This document shows positions 7,548-16,541 of a stretch of 64,000 nucleotides of DNA, in pieces. The notes below the pieces were generated by a model. The model searched no databases, was not told the origin of the DNA, and saw only the letters and a list, made by a program, of their open reading frames with translations. Source of the DNA: Bacteroidota bacterium. Lineage in GTDB: Bacteria; Bacteroidota; Bacteroidia; Bacteroidales; VadinHA17. Positions within the stretch are counted from its first letter, which is position 1. Every line of letters starts with the position of its first letter. The stretch covers positions 105,085 to 169,084 of the forward strand of contig JADFQJ010000001.1 in assembly GCA_022561875.1 (NCBI GenBank), written 5' to 3'. The position numbers and the translations under genes are program-made.

Positions 7548-8786
7548 ATGTTTAAATTAAGAACCAACCTGTTGTTATTTTTATCAGGTATTTCAATTTT
7601 ACTGGTTTCATGCAACATGAATGAAGAAAATCTCACTGAGAAAGCAGTTAAAATCCATGATCAGATTCTCACTGTTGACACCCATTGTGATACTCCAATG
7701 AGATTGTTGCGATCCGGTTTTAACCTTGGTGAGAAGCATGACTCAAGAGAAGGTGGAGGCAAATTTGATTTCCCGAGAATGAAGGAAGGAGGGCTAGATG
7801 CTATATTTTTTGCTGTGTTTATCGGGCAGGGAGACCGTACCGAAGAAGGGAATGAAAAAGCAAGAAATTATGTCATGGAAATTTTTGATGCCATTTTAAC
7901 ATCTGTTGACGAAAATAAAGATATTGCTGCAATAGCAACTTCACCTGAAGATGCATATGAGATTGAAGATAAAGGGAAACGTGCTATCTTTATTGGGCTA
8001 GAGAATGGATATCCTATTGGCAATGATTTAAGCCTGATTGAAAAGTATTATGGAATGGGTGCCAGGTATATTACATTGTGTCATACAGGTAATAATGATA
8101 TTTGCGATTCATCTACCGATTCTGACGGCCCCGAACATAATGGCCTAAGCGATTTTGGAATCAATGTGGTTAAAGAAATGAATCGCCTGGGAATGATGGT
8201 GGACGTTTCACATATTTCTGATCCGGCTTTTTATGATGTTCTGGAAATTTCCAATGCTCCGGTAATTGCATCACACTCATGTGCAAGAACTTTGTGTGAT
8301 AATCCGAGAAATCTTACGGATGATATGCTCAGGAAATTGGTGGAAAATGGAGGGGTTATTCAGATTTGTTTCGTTTCTGAGTATCTTAAAACTCCTGAAC
8401 CATTTCCCGAAAGAGACTCTGCAAAATATGCTTTGCGTGAAAAGTATAAGAATTTTCAAAACCTTTCTGATACGGAAATGGATAGTGCCAGGGCTGAATG
8501 GTATGCTATCGACAGGGAATTCCCTCCTGAGCTTGCAACTGTTGCCGACCTGGTTAATCATATCGACCATATTGTTGATCTGATTGGTATTGACCATGTT
8601 GGAATCGGGACTGATTTTGATGGTGGAGGTGCACTAAAAGATTGCTATGATGTGAGCGAAATGGGGAATGTAACCCTTGAACTTTTGAAACGGGGATATA
8701 CACCAAAAGATATTGAGAAGATCTGGGGTGGAAATTTAATGCGTGTATTCCGTAAAGTCAGGGATATTGCTGAGAAAGAATCTTGA
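7548..8786 (+). CDS. membrane dipeptidase (peptidase M19), lipoprotein
   Basis: This 412-residue zinc dipeptidase of the renal dipeptidase family cleaves dipeptides. It starts with a lipoprotein signal peptide ending LLVSC (Cys22), so it is probably lipid-anchored in the envelope. Metal ligands are visible in DTHCDTP (about residues 45-51), Glu in GLENGYPIG, His in VDVSHISD and ASHSCARTLCDNPRNLTD, and the closing GIGTDFDGGG. The length is normal for the family. Its TGA abuts the TAA of the convergent acyltransferase gene with no base between them. Confidence 0.9.
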   Translation: MFKLRTNLLLFLSGISILLVSCNMNEENLTEKAVKIHDQILTVDTHCDTPMRLLRSGFNLGEKHDSREGGGKFDFPRMKEGGLDAIFFAVFIGQGDRTEEGNEKARNYVMEIFDAILTSVDENKDIAAIATSPEDAYEIEDKGKRAIFIGLENGYPIGNDLSLIEKYYGMGARYITLCHTGNNDICDSSTDSDGPEHNGLSDFGINVVKEMNRLGMMVDVSHISDPAFYDVLEISNAPVIASHSCARTLCDNPRNLTDDMLRKLVENGGVIQICFVSEYLKTPEPFPERDSAKYALREKYKNFQNLSDTEMDSARAEWYAIDREFPPELATVADLVNHIDHIVDLIGIDHVGIGTDFDGGGALKDCYDVSEMGNVTLELLKRGYTPKDIEKIWGGNLMRVFRKVRDIAEKES

Positions 8787-10172
8787 TTAAGCGGTAGTGC
8801 CAGCTTCCTGTTTCCTGAACCAGGAAAAAATTTCATCCATTTCCGTAATTATAGAATTGTGGATATCTGACAAGGATAATAATTGCTGATCCTTTCTGGT
8901 ATGTAGTAGGAAGAACCTCCAACCGGTTCTGAGTTTCTTTACACGGTCTGAATAATAAAAAGCAAAAGCTCCGGATACCGGTAGGCTAAGAAAATACCCT
9001 GCTGTGTAAATACCGGATAAAGGAAGCAAAGAAACCAGAAGTGTCTGGATCAGGTAAAACAATGGGAAAAGTATCATTGAAACAACAAATTTTATCGAAT
9101 TGTGAAACTGCTTTTCTTTGATTTTACCTGAAAGCCATTCCGGGATATAGAATGGAAGGAAGTTGTTAATAAAACCATATATAAAAACCGGCAGGAATAA
9201 CAGAGCAGCCAGACTTTTAAGTAATAGATTGATCAATGATGAGGGTCCGTTTTCAAGAACCTGGTGGTCAATATTTAGCTTTGTGCTCAATTGTGTGAAT
9301 TGTTCAACCTTTTCATGCAAATTATCCAGTCCGTCACCGAATTTATCGTGGTATTTATTGAGGACATTAACGGTTTTTTGATCCAGTTCAAGGGCTAAAG
9401 GTTGTTTGTACTCGTTAATTCCCTGATTTTTCGCCATTTTACTGCCATAAATAAGCCTGATTCTATTATAAAGATCATAATAACGGCTGGTTTCAATATG
9501 CAACATCAGTTCCTTTAACCTGTCACTGATCTCCTCCTTCAATGCTCTCATTCCTTTTTGGGGGTTTTCGAGATATAATTCTTTGAATTTCCTGACTTCA
9601 ATTGGTTTGCCGAATTTGATAACTAATGTGCTTCTTATTTTTTGGTGGCTGCTGTAATCGAGTCCAACAGGAATAATCTTTATGTTGAGGTTGAAGTTCG
9701 TAGATTCTTCCGATTGAAAAGCTATACGGCATATTCCCTTTTTTAAAACCTGAAGACGTCTGAATTTTGAATGGTTCCCTTCAGGAAGTATTATCAGTCC
9801 GTTCTTGTTTTTGATAACATCAATGGTTTTATCAAAGGTCTTTTTATTATTTCCGATAGTGTCAATACCATCCCTGATTCTGTAGATAGGCAACATCTTG
9901 AACAGATACAAGAGATTTGCTATAAAGGGTTTATTAAAAATGTCTGACCGCGCCACGAAAACCGGCTGTCTTTTCAGGTTAGTGGCAACAGCAAAAGCAT
10001 CCATCAAAGAACTCTGGTGATTTGGTGCAAATATCAGATGTCCATTTTGGGGTATGTTCTCTTTATTCAGGACTATTATTTTTTTATAAAAGACATTGTT
10101 TTGCCAGAAGCTCACCCATTTTCTGAGGAGATCATATCTCAACGACCATTTTTCAATATTCTCAATACTCAT
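8787..10172 (-). CDS. PlsC-type glycerolipid acyltransferase with membrane C-terminus
   Basis: The N-terminal 220 residues form a 1-acylglycerol-3-phosphate acyltransferase-type domain, with NHQSSLMD (His52 to Asp58, HX5D spacing rather than the textbook HX4D) and LPEGNHS as the phosphate-binding block. The rest of the 461 residues carries a coiled linker and three to four hydrophobic spans near 310-425. This layout is common in Bacteroidota acyltransferases thought to act in phospholipid or other lipid acylation. The acyl acceptor is not proven. It is the last gene of the minus-strand run beginning at 15818 and converges on the dipeptidase. Confidence 0.8.
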   Translation of the reverse strand: MSIENIEKWSLRYDLLRKWVSFWQNNVFYKKIIVLNKENIPQNGHLIFAPNHQSSLMDAFAVATNLKRQPVFVARSDIFNKPFIANLLYLFKMLPIYRIRDGIDTIGNNKKTFDKTIDVIKNKNGLIILPEGNHSKFRRLQVLKKGICRIAFQSEESTNFNLNIKIIPVGLDYSSHQKIRSTLVIKFGKPIEVRKFKELYLENPQKGMRALKEEISDRLKELMLHIETSRYYDLYNRIRLIYGSKMAKNQGINEYKQPLALELDQKTVNVLNKYHDKFGDGLDNLHEKVEQFTQLSTKLNIDHQVLENGPSSLINLLLKSLAALLFLPVFIYGFINNFLPFYIPEWLSGKIKEKQFHNSIKFVVSMILFPLFYLIQTLLVSLLPLSGIYTAGYFLSLPVSGAFAFYYSDRVKKLRTGWRFFLLHTRKDQQLLSLSDIHNSIITEMDEIFSWFRKQEAGTTA

Positions 10173-10243
10173 AGAAACAAGTTTTAAAAACAGGTAGAAA
10201 GATATAAAATTCCGGTAATTGTAAGAAATCTGCCTTTTGAATA

Positions 10244-10786
10244 TCAGATTTCCATCTTTTCCTCTTCCACCTTTTTATAAATAACTGCAAGGCCTGCCAG
10301 GAGTTGGCTGAAAGTTGCAAATGCTGTTTGCGTAGCAGGGTTTACTTCAATCCCTTCAAGCCGCATTAAAAGAAGGAAATAGAGTCCGTTAAAACAAACC
10401 TCAATATCGTTATCAATTAACTGTTTCAACTTTTTTTTAAACTCTTCAATGTGTGGCCGGGCCAACCGGTATTTCTGATTGTACTGAGTTTGTTCGGAGG
10501 CATTAAGTAAACGGGAATGCAGATCGTTCATCTCATTAATGATCTCCATAATGAGCCGGAGGTGCCCCTTTTCCCTGAGTCCTTCTCTGATCATCATATT
10601 GATCAAACCCTCATACCATGACCGGATCTCATTTTTGATTTGCTGAGGTTGCACGAATCTACGTATGATATTACGGTCAATTTTATCAAGATCAAACCCG
10701 TTCGCTCTGATCAGATCCTCAATTTCCCACATATACAGTACATATTCGGCTATATTGTTTTTTCTTTTTCCCCGGGCTATTATCAT
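10244..10786 (-). CDS. DUF4924 family protein
   Basis: This 180-residue soluble protein matches DUF4924, a family largely confined to Bacteroidota and of unknown function. The recognisable opening is MIIARGKRKNNIAEYVLYMW, and the rest is predicted helical with no catalytic motif, signal peptide or membrane span. It lies between the acyltransferase and the S4-domain gene on the same strand, about 70-90 bases from each. The family call is fairly secure; the role is unknown. Confidence 0.75.
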   Translation of the reverse strand: MIIARGKRKNNIAEYVLYMWEIEDLIRANGFDLDKIDRNIIRRFVQPQQIKNEIRSWYEGLINMMIREGLREKGHLRLIMEIINEMNDLHSRLLNASEQTQYNQKYRLARPHIEEFKKKLKQLIDNDIEVCFNGLYFLLLMRLEGIEVNPATQTAFATFSQLLAGLAVIYKKVEEEKMEI

Positions 10787-10875
10787 AAAAATTCCTGGTT
10801 TTCCGTTCTTGGTTTTAATTTTCAGTTTTCAGTTTTGTTATCTGGTTTCTCAACCTTAGTCTTCTTCACAAGGTT

Positions 10876-11271
10876 TCATGTCGGAAAAGGGTCTTTATAA
10901 TTATCAATAATCCTTCTTTCTTTTTTGGTAGGCCGGCCATCACCCCTTTTTCTGTAGCCAAATCCGGGTAATTCTTTAACTTTTAACTTGTCAAATTCCT
11001 CGCGGGGGGTTAAGTCTTCAAAATATTCTTTAGCCAGTTTTGTTGAAAGTCTTTTGCCGGGCAATCCTTTTATCCTGTAAGTAAAGACGACAGGTAACTT
11101 TTTAACTTTTATTACATCATCCGAAGAAACATTTCTGGATGGTTTTGCAGGCAGTTCATCAATAAAAATTTTCCCTTTTCGGCAGGCTGCAGCTGCCATA
11201 CTACGTGTTTTGTAAATCCTTACCGCCCAAAGCCATTTATCAATCCGGACTTTTTCCCCGTCAGCAACCAT
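10876..11271 (-). CDS. S4-domain RNA-binding protein, Hsp15/RqcP type
   Basis: This 131-residue protein has an N-terminal S4 RNA-binding fold, with VRIDKWLWAVRIYKTRSMA (residues 8-26) and GKIFIDELPAKPSRNV. Hsp15-type proteins bind stalled 50S subunits that carry peptidyl-tRNA and help recycle them; RqcP relatives act in tail-elongating ribosome quality control. The C-terminus is basic (GDGRPTKKERRIIDNYKDP). Its place two genes from pth, which hydrolyses peptidyl-tRNA, fits a ribosome-rescue theme, though that is inference from position. Confidence 0.8.
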   Translation of the reverse strand: MVADGEKVRIDKWLWAVRIYKTRSMAAAACRKGKIFIDELPAKPSRNVSSDDVIKVKKLPVVFTYRIKGLPGKRLSTKLAKEYFEDLTPREEFDKLKVKELPGFGYRKRGDGRPTKKERRIIDNYKDPFPT

Positions 11272-11369
11272 TTATGTTTATGTTAAGTTTTTTATTGTCC
11301 TGAAAAATACAAAATCAAGCCGGTGAAATCAAAAAGCAGAACAAATGAGTGAAAAAGTGTCTGCCGGAA

Positions 11370-11936
11370 TCATTTTTTCCGGTTATAAAGATTCATAGTG
11401 CGTTTAATTCCAATTGTACCGAAACTCCGGATAATTTCAACAGACTTATTTACCAACCCGGTGAGTTGTTTTTCTTCCTCATTTGTCCATTTTCCTAAAA
11501 CATAATTAACCTGGGCTCCCTTGCCAAACTCACTGCCAATACCAAAACGCAGACGAGCATAATTATTGTGGCCTAAAATTGTTGAAATGTTATTTAATCC
11601 GTTATGCCCGGCGTCACCACCACGAGACCTTAGTCTGAGTGAACCGAAAGGTAAGGAGAAGTCATCAACTAAAACAAGCAATTTCTCAACAGCTATTTTT
11701 TCTTTTTGTAACCAGTAGTTTACTGCTTTCCCGCTCAAATTAACGTAAGTTGTAGGTTTTAACAGGACAAAAGTGCGTCCTTTATATTTATATTCACCCC
11801 TGAAGCCATAGCGTTTATCCTGAAAATCAATATTGGACAACCCGGAAAGAGCGTCCAATATTGTAAATCCGATATTATGGCGTGTATTCTGATATTCTCC
11901 GCCAAAATTTCCTAACCCTGCGATCAGAAATTTCAA
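11370..11936 (-). CDS. pth: peptidyl-tRNA hydrolase
   Basis: Pth releases tRNA from prematurely dropped peptidyl-tRNA. This 188-residue protein is full length. It shows Asn10 in GLGNFGGEY, catalytic His20 in NTRHNIGF, the Asp pair in LVDDFSLPFG and the DAGHNGL segment with the substrate-gripping Asn. Its ATG lies 17 bases downstream of the bL25 stop, so it is almost certainly cotranscribed with rplY, a common arrangement in bacteria. Confidence 0.95.
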   Translation of the reverse strand: MKFLIAGLGNFGGEYQNTRHNIGFTILDALSGLSNIDFQDKRYGFRGEYKYKGRTFVLLKPTTYVNLSGKAVNYWLQKEKIAVEKLLVLVDDFSLPFGSLRLRSRGGDAGHNGLNNISTILGHNNYARLRFGIGSEFGKGAQVNYVLGKWTNEEEKQLTGLVNKSVEIIRSFGTIGIKRTMNLYNRKK

Positions 11937-11953
11937 AATAAGGGGTTATTTAA

Positions 11954-12655
11954 TTATTCAGATTTTTCTTCTTTCCGGTCTTCTTCCGGCTTTTCTTCAA
12001 CTGCTTCAGCACCTTCAGCTGCTGCTTCTCCTTCAGCAGGTTTAGCTTCAGCCACAAGTTCAGCCTTTTTAGCCTCGATATCTTCAATAGCTGTAAGCAT
12101 AGCTTTGGAGACAATTCTGGCTGAAACTATTGAAATAATCATTGCCCCTGAAGAGTCGAGAAATTCCAATCCTTCGAATTCAATATCTTCAATCCTGATT
12201 GTATGACCAATATCAAACTCGGTAATATCTATTTCAATAAACTCAGGGAAGTCTTTAGCAAGACCTCTGACTTTAAGGTGTCTTCTTCTGATACGTAGTC
12301 TTCCACCGGCCTTTAAGCCGACTGATTCACCAACAATCCTGACAGGGATATTAATGATCACAAGTTGATCGAGGTCAAACTCTTTAAAGTCAGCATGGAT
12401 GATCTTATCAGTTACCGGATGAAACTGAAGGTCCCTGATAACCGCATTGTGAATATCCCCTCCTATATCAATTTTCAGAAAATATACATTTGGTGTATAT
12501 ACAATATCTTTGAAATTAAGTTCAGGCATAGAAAAATGTATGGTTTCTTTACCTCCGTACATTACACAAGGTACTTTTTCTTCCATTCTTAATTTCCTGG
12601 AGTGTTTTTTACCTGTATCCTTCCTTTTAGTACCTTTTAACTCGATCGTTTTCAT
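11954..12655 (-). CDS. rplY: ribosomal protein bL25 (CTC/general-stress form)
   Basis: bL25 binds 5S rRNA in the large subunit. At 233 residues this is the long two-domain CTC form: an N-terminal 5S-binding beta-barrel (about 1-92, with FKDIVYTPNVYFLKI) and a C-terminal TL5 domain (about 93-190). A low-complexity Ala/Glu/Lys tail follows from about residue 195. It heads a bL25-pth transcript with a leader of about 100 bases if the -7-like box at 12764-12771 is used. Confidence 0.92.
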   Translation of the reverse strand: MKTIELKGTKRKDTGKKHSRKLRMEEKVPCVMYGGKETIHFSMPELNFKDIVYTPNVYFLKIDIGGDIHNAVIRDLQFHPVTDKIIHADFKEFDLDQLVIINIPVRIVGESVGLKAGGRLRIRRRHLKVRGLAKDFPEFIEIDITEFDIGHTIRIEDIEFEGLEFLDSSGAMIISIVSARIVSKAMLTAIEDIEAKKAELVAEAKPAEGEAAAEGAEAVEEKPEEDRKEEKSE

Positions 12656-12763
12656 TTTACTAAATTTTGGTTATGCTACTCAAGGATTGTTTAATATTTT
12701 TAATTCTCAGTCAACAACAATCCTCCCATCACACGTTAGTAAATAACTGATTTTTACGGGGTG

Positions 12764-12771
12764 CAAATATA
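12764..12771 (-). promoter_or_regulatory. candidate -7 box for rplY-pth
   Basis: On the minus strand the sequence reads TATATTTG, matching TAnnTTTG, between the prs stop and rplY. No strong TTTG lies at the expected upstream distance. It would give a leader of about 100 bases. Confidence 0.35.
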
Positions 12772-12776
12772 ATAAC

Positions 12777-13715
12777 TTATTGTATAAAACTATCACTAAT
12801 TGATTGATAATTGTAAACTTTGTCGATCACCTCAGCAAAAATTTTAGCCACGGAAAGCACTTTAATTTTGTTTGATTCCTGTTTTAAAGGAATAGAATCA
12901 GTTACGAGGAGTTCTTTGATTGGTGAGTTTTCGATTCTTTCATACGCAGGACCTGACAGGATCGCATGTGTTGTAGCTGCACGGATACTTTTTGCTCCTT
13001 TGTCCATCATCATACGTGCAGCTAAAGTGATAGTCCCGCCGGTATCAACCATATCGTCAACAATAACAATATTCTTGTCCTTCACATCACCAATTACCTG
13101 TATCTCATCAACATAATTTGCTTTTTTTCTTAATTTATAGCAAATAACCATTTCAGATTTAAGAAATCTGGAATAAGCATTAGCCCGTTTTGTTCCTCCC
13201 ATATCAGGTGCCGCAATTACCAGATCTTCAAGGTTGAGGTTTTTAATATATGGTACAAAAAGTGATGAGGCAAAGATATGATCAACCGGAACGTTAAAAA
13301 ATCCCTGAATTTGATCGGCATGGAGATCCATGGTCATTACACGGTCAACTCCGGCAGTGGTGAGAAGATCGGTTACCAGCTTAGCCCCGATTGAGACCCG
13401 TGGTTTATCTTTCCTGTCCTGACGGGCAAACCCGTAATATGGGATGACCGCAACGATATTGTATGCAGAAGCTCTTTTGGCAGCATCGATCATCATCAAT
13501 AACTCGAACAGATTATCCATAGGTGGAAATGTTGATTGCATTATATAAACATTACAGCCTCTTACTGATTCATCATATGAGGGCTGAAACTCACCATCGC
13601 TGAATTCCACCACGGAACTTTTACCAAGTTCACTTCCGAAATTTTTAACGATCTTCTCTGCCAGGTAGCGTGTTGCTCTACCTGAAAAAAATTTTATAGG
13701 AGCTTTGATTTCCAT
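12777..13715 (-). CDS. prs: ribose-phosphate pyrophosphokinase
   Basis: Prs makes PRPP from ribose-5-phosphate and ATP for purine, pyrimidine, histidine and NAD synthesis. The 312-residue sequence is a normal class I enzyme. It has the FSDGE flexible-loop region, the ATP-binding segment YYGFARQDRK with basic residues, VMTMDLHADQIQGFF and the PRPP loop IVDDMVDTGGTI. It is followed by rplY and preceded by a 120-base gap with a TAACTTTG box. Confidence 0.95.
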   Translation of the reverse strand: MEIKAPIKFFSGRATRYLAEKIVKNFGSELGKSSVVEFSDGEFQPSYDESVRGCNVYIMQSTFPPMDNLFELLMMIDAAKRASAYNIVAVIPYYGFARQDRKDKPRVSIGAKLVTDLLTTAGVDRVMTMDLHADQIQGFFNVPVDHIFASSLFVPYIKNLNLEDLVIAAPDMGGTKRANAYSRFLKSEMVICYKLRKKANYVDEIQVIGDVKDKNIVIVDDMVDTGGTITLAARMMMDKGAKSIRAATTHAILSGPAYERIENSPIKELLVTDSIPLKQESNKIKVLSVAKIFAEVIDKVYNYQSISDSFIQ

Positions 13716-13746
13716 TATTATTGATTTGAATGATGCCTGAAGGTGA

Positions 13747-13754
13747 CAAAGTTA
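13747..13754 (-). promoter_or_regulatory. candidate -7 box for prs
   Basis: The minus strand reads TAACTTTG, a match to TAnnTTTG, 32 bases upstream of the prs ATG. The -33 element is weak (TTCA at about 16 bases spacing). Confidence 0.35.
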
Positions 13755-13835
13755 ATAATCTCTCTATATTTGAATGTATCGGAATTTCAAAATTATTCGT
13801 TGATTAATAATAACCGAAATTAGTGTTAATATCAA

Positions 13836-14444
13836 TCAAATATTGCTTTTTAAATATCTGTTATTCTTTTCAATAAAGTCAAGTATTTCATTTTTTCCCA
13901 GTTTTTTTCTTACTGAAGTGTTAAAAATGTCGGGGAGAAATTCCCAATGCAGTAACAGCTCTTTCTTATAACTAAAAGTATTCTTTTTCAATTCGTTTTC
14001 AGAAAGCTTATCTGTTTTGGTAAAAACCATCACAAAAGGAATCTGGTTGTGCCCGAGAAATTCCATAAACAAAACATCATTTTTTTGTGGTGGGTGACGG
14101 GAATCAAGAAGTACAAACAAACATATTAAATTCTCTCTTTTCAAAATATAGTTTAAAGTTGTCTTATTCCATTGCTTCTTGATATCCTTTGAAGCTTTTG
14201 CGTACCCGTAGCCGGGAAGGTCAACAAGATACCAACTCTCGTTTATCAGGAAATGATTAATTGTTCTTGTTTTTCCGGGAGTTGTAGATATTTTAGCCAG
14301 CTTTTTTCTGCCTGTGAGCATATTTATGAGAGATGATTTGCCAACATTTGACCTGCCGGTGAATGCATATTCCGGGTAATCAGGCGGAGGGCACTGACCT
14401 AATTTCGCACTACTTTTGATATATTCCGCGTTTTTAATGATCAT
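13836..14444 (-). CDS. engB: ribosome biogenesis GTP-binding protein YihA/YsxC
   Basis: EngB is an essential small GTPase needed for 50S assembly. All G motifs are present: P-loop GRSNVGKSSL at about residues 31-40, the switch Thr in STTPGKTRTIN, DLPGYGYA for G3, TKTDKL for G4 and an SVRKK segment in the G5 area. Its 202 residues are typical. It lies 46 bases downstream of manA on the same strand. Confidence 0.95.
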   Translation of the reverse strand: MIIKNAEYIKSSAKLGQCPPPDYPEYAFTGRSNVGKSSLINMLTGRKKLAKISTTPGKTRTINHFLINESWYLVDLPGYGYAKASKDIKKQWNKTTLNYILKRENLICLFVLLDSRHPPQKNDVLFMEFLGHNQIPFVMVFTKTDKLSENELKKNTFSYKKELLLHWEFLPDIFNTSVRKKLGKNEILDFIEKNNRYLKSNI

Positions 14445-14490
14445 TTTAATCCTTTAACCCATTAACTCATAATTACTAATTATTCCGGGG

Positions 14491-15471
14491 TCAGGGAATA
14501 AATACTTCAATAATTTTTGACTCGCCCCGGGGGTCAAAGATTATATTATCGAGAGATGCAGGTATTAAAACAGTTTCGCCAATGTCAATATGTTCCTTGT
14601 TTTTATTGTAATATATTGATAAGCCGCCTTTCAGACACATAATGATAACAAATGAATCAATCAGCGAATAGTCTTTTTTAACAGGTTTGTTGAAATCCAA
14701 AATGGTTGTCTGGAAATAGTCACATTCTGCAATGGTTATAGATTGGTTTTTCTTTTTTTCATACAGTGTTTTGTAATTGTCAGATACAGAGAAGTCTAAA
14801 GCGTCAAGTGCAAGTTCAGTATGTAGTTCTCTGCTGTTACCATTCTTGTCCTTTCTGTCCCAGTCGTAAATTCTATAGGTGATATCTGAAGTTTGCTGTA
14901 TCTCGGCAAGGAGTATCCCTTTTCCGGTAGCATGCACCCTGCCTGCAGGAATAAAAAACACTTCTCCGGTCTCTGCTTTTTCAATATTAAGAATTTGCGT
15001 AAGGCGACCTTCCCGGAGATATTCCTGGTATTTTTGTTTACTGACTTCATGTTTGAACCCGGTGATTATACTTGAGTCTTTATCAGCCTGAACGATGTAC
15101 CACATCTCGGTTTTGCCATACGCATTATGCCGCTTGCGGGCAAGTTTATCATCCGGATGTACCTGAATGGATAGTACTTCGTTCGCATCGATAAACTTAA
15201 CAAGCAGGGGAAATTCAATTCCGAATTTTTCAAACATTCTATCTCCAACCAGATCACCCATATATGCCTCCATAAGTTCCTGAAGGTTGCTTCCCGCGAG
15301 CTTACCGTTTGAAACAATGGAAATATTTTCCCGGACTCCTGATATCTCCCAGCTCTCACCAATTTTTATATCATGAGGGCAGTCTTTACCCAGGATAGTA
15401 TTTAATTTGTTACCACCCCATATCTTTTCTTTAAAAATGGGCTTGAATTTTAACGGGTACAAGAAATCCAT
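14491..15471 (-). CDS. manA: mannose-6-phosphate isomerase, class I
   Basis: This zinc enzyme interconverts mannose-6-phosphate and fructose-6-phosphate, feeding GDP-mannose and fucose synthesis or mannose use. The 326 residues have the cupin fold, with metal ligands in SIQVHPDDKLA, the Glu of KTEMWYI and the His of PAGRVHATGKG. The block QQTSDITYRIYDWDR is typical of the short Firmicutes/Bacteroidota form. The Dabb gene lies 14 bases upstream and engB 46 bases downstream. Confidence 0.92.
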   Translation of the reverse strand: MDFLYPLKFKPIFKEKIWGGNKLNTILGKDCPHDIKIGESWEISGVRENISIVSNGKLAGSNLQELMEAYMGDLVGDRMFEKFGIEFPLLVKFIDANEVLSIQVHPDDKLARKRHNAYGKTEMWYIVQADKDSSIITGFKHEVSKQKYQEYLREGRLTQILNIEKAETGEVFFIPAGRVHATGKGILLAEIQQTSDITYRIYDWDRKDKNGNSRELHTELALDALDFSVSDNYKTLYEKKKNQSITIAECDYFQTTILDFNKPVKKDYSLIDSFVIIMCLKGGLSIYYNKNKEHIDIGETVLIPASLDNIIFDPRGESKIIEVFIP

Positions 15472-15485
15472 TGTTTAATTAAAGG

Positions 15486-15818
15486 CTATTTTCCAAACTT
15501 TTTTTTTCTTTTTCTTTTGATCTCATAATCAATCACAGCCTTGGTTTTTGAGATCATGCTGATCTTTTCCCTGGCAAAAATATGGTCGGGATGATTAAGA
15601 TAGGTCTGAAGTTCTTCCCGGTTTCTGAAGGTTGCGTCAATTACTACATCAAAAGCACAATTTGAAGTGTTGAAATTCAATCCTACCTGAAATGAAAAAA
15701 TTTCCTTGATATTATCTTTTAACACCTCAAAAGTAGATTTAATCTCATGGGCTTTCTTAAGTTTATCTTCTTCACTTTCGTACTCTTCGATCTTAAACAT
15801 AATTATGTGCTTGATCAT
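15486..15818 (-). CDS. Dabb-family stress-responsive alpha/beta-barrel protein
   Basis: This 110-residue protein fits the Dabb (stress-responsive A/B barrel) family of small ferredoxin-like dimeric barrels. It begins MIKHIIMFKI, has a long helix with an SFQVGLNFN strand, and ends the core with the phrase LNHPDHIFAREKI before a basic KRKRKKKFGK tail. Functions of family members vary, and none can be assigned here. It heads the minus-strand run divergent from udk. Confidence 0.75.
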   Translation of the reverse strand: MIKHIIMFKIEEYESEEDKLKKAHEIKSTFEVLKDNIKEIFSFQVGLNFNTSNCAFDVVIDATFRNREELQTYLNHPDHIFAREKISMISKTKAVIDYEIKRKRKKKFGK

Positions 15819-15890
15819 TTTTGAATTATTTTTAATTAATTAGTACTTTGGTTCAGGTTTTAAAACTTAACGGGCTAAAGTAATGAAAAT

Positions 15891-16523
15891 ATGTTAATAG
15901 TAGGTATCGCCGGAGGTACTGGCTCGGGAAAAACAACAGTTGTTAAAAAGATCATAGAAAAATTGCCGGAAAACGAAGTGGTTGTAATAACTCAGGATTC
16001 ATATTATAAAGATAACAGTCATCTTCCTATTGAACAGAGGCAGGAGATAAATTTTGACCATCCGGGTTCAGTTGAATTCCCATTACTAATCAATCATCTG
16101 GAAAAGTTAAAAAATGGAAAGATTATTGATATGCCAATTTATTCCTATCTTACATGTACAAGAGCGGATGAGACAGTTAAACTGCAGCCGAAACATGTAG
16201 TTATCGTGGAAGGTATAATGATACTTACTCATGAGAAACTCAGGGAGATGCTGGATATCAGGGTGTTCGTCGATGCAGACGCCGATGACCGGTTAGCCCG
16301 TGTTATGAAAAGAGATATTGTTGAGCGTGGACGTTCAGTTGATAAAGTACTTGAGCGTTACGAAAAAACCGTAAAACCTATGCATCTGCAGTTTATCGAA
16401 CCTTCAAAAAGATTTGCGGATATAATTGTTCCGCAGGGTGGAAATAATGAAGTGGCTATTAGTATTTTAACCTCAATTATTGAGAAAAACCTTTTAAAAT
16501 CATCCGGGAAATCAGATATCTGA
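15891..16523 (+). CDS. udk: uridine kinase
   Basis: Udk phosphorylates uridine and cytidine with ATP or GTP in pyrimidine salvage. The P-loop GIAGGTGSGKTT is at residues 5-16. QDSYYKD, the NFDHPGSVEF substrate segment, VVIVEGIMIL and a basic lid rich in Arg (RDIVERGRS) follow in the usual order. Its 210 residues are standard. It starts the plus-strand pair with the exonuclease gene, 18 bases downstream. Confidence 0.95.
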   Translation: MLIVGIAGGTGSGKTTVVKKIIEKLPENEVVVITQDSYYKDNSHLPIEQRQEINFDHPGSVEFPLLINHLEKLKNGKIIDMPIYSYLTCTRADETVKLQPKHVVIVEGIMILTHEKLREMLDIRVFVDADADDRLARVMKRDIVERGRSVDKVLERYEKTVKPMHLQFIEPSKRFADIIVPQGGNNEVAISILTSIIEKNLLKSSGKSDI

Positions 16524-16541
16524 ATCTAAATAATTCTTTTT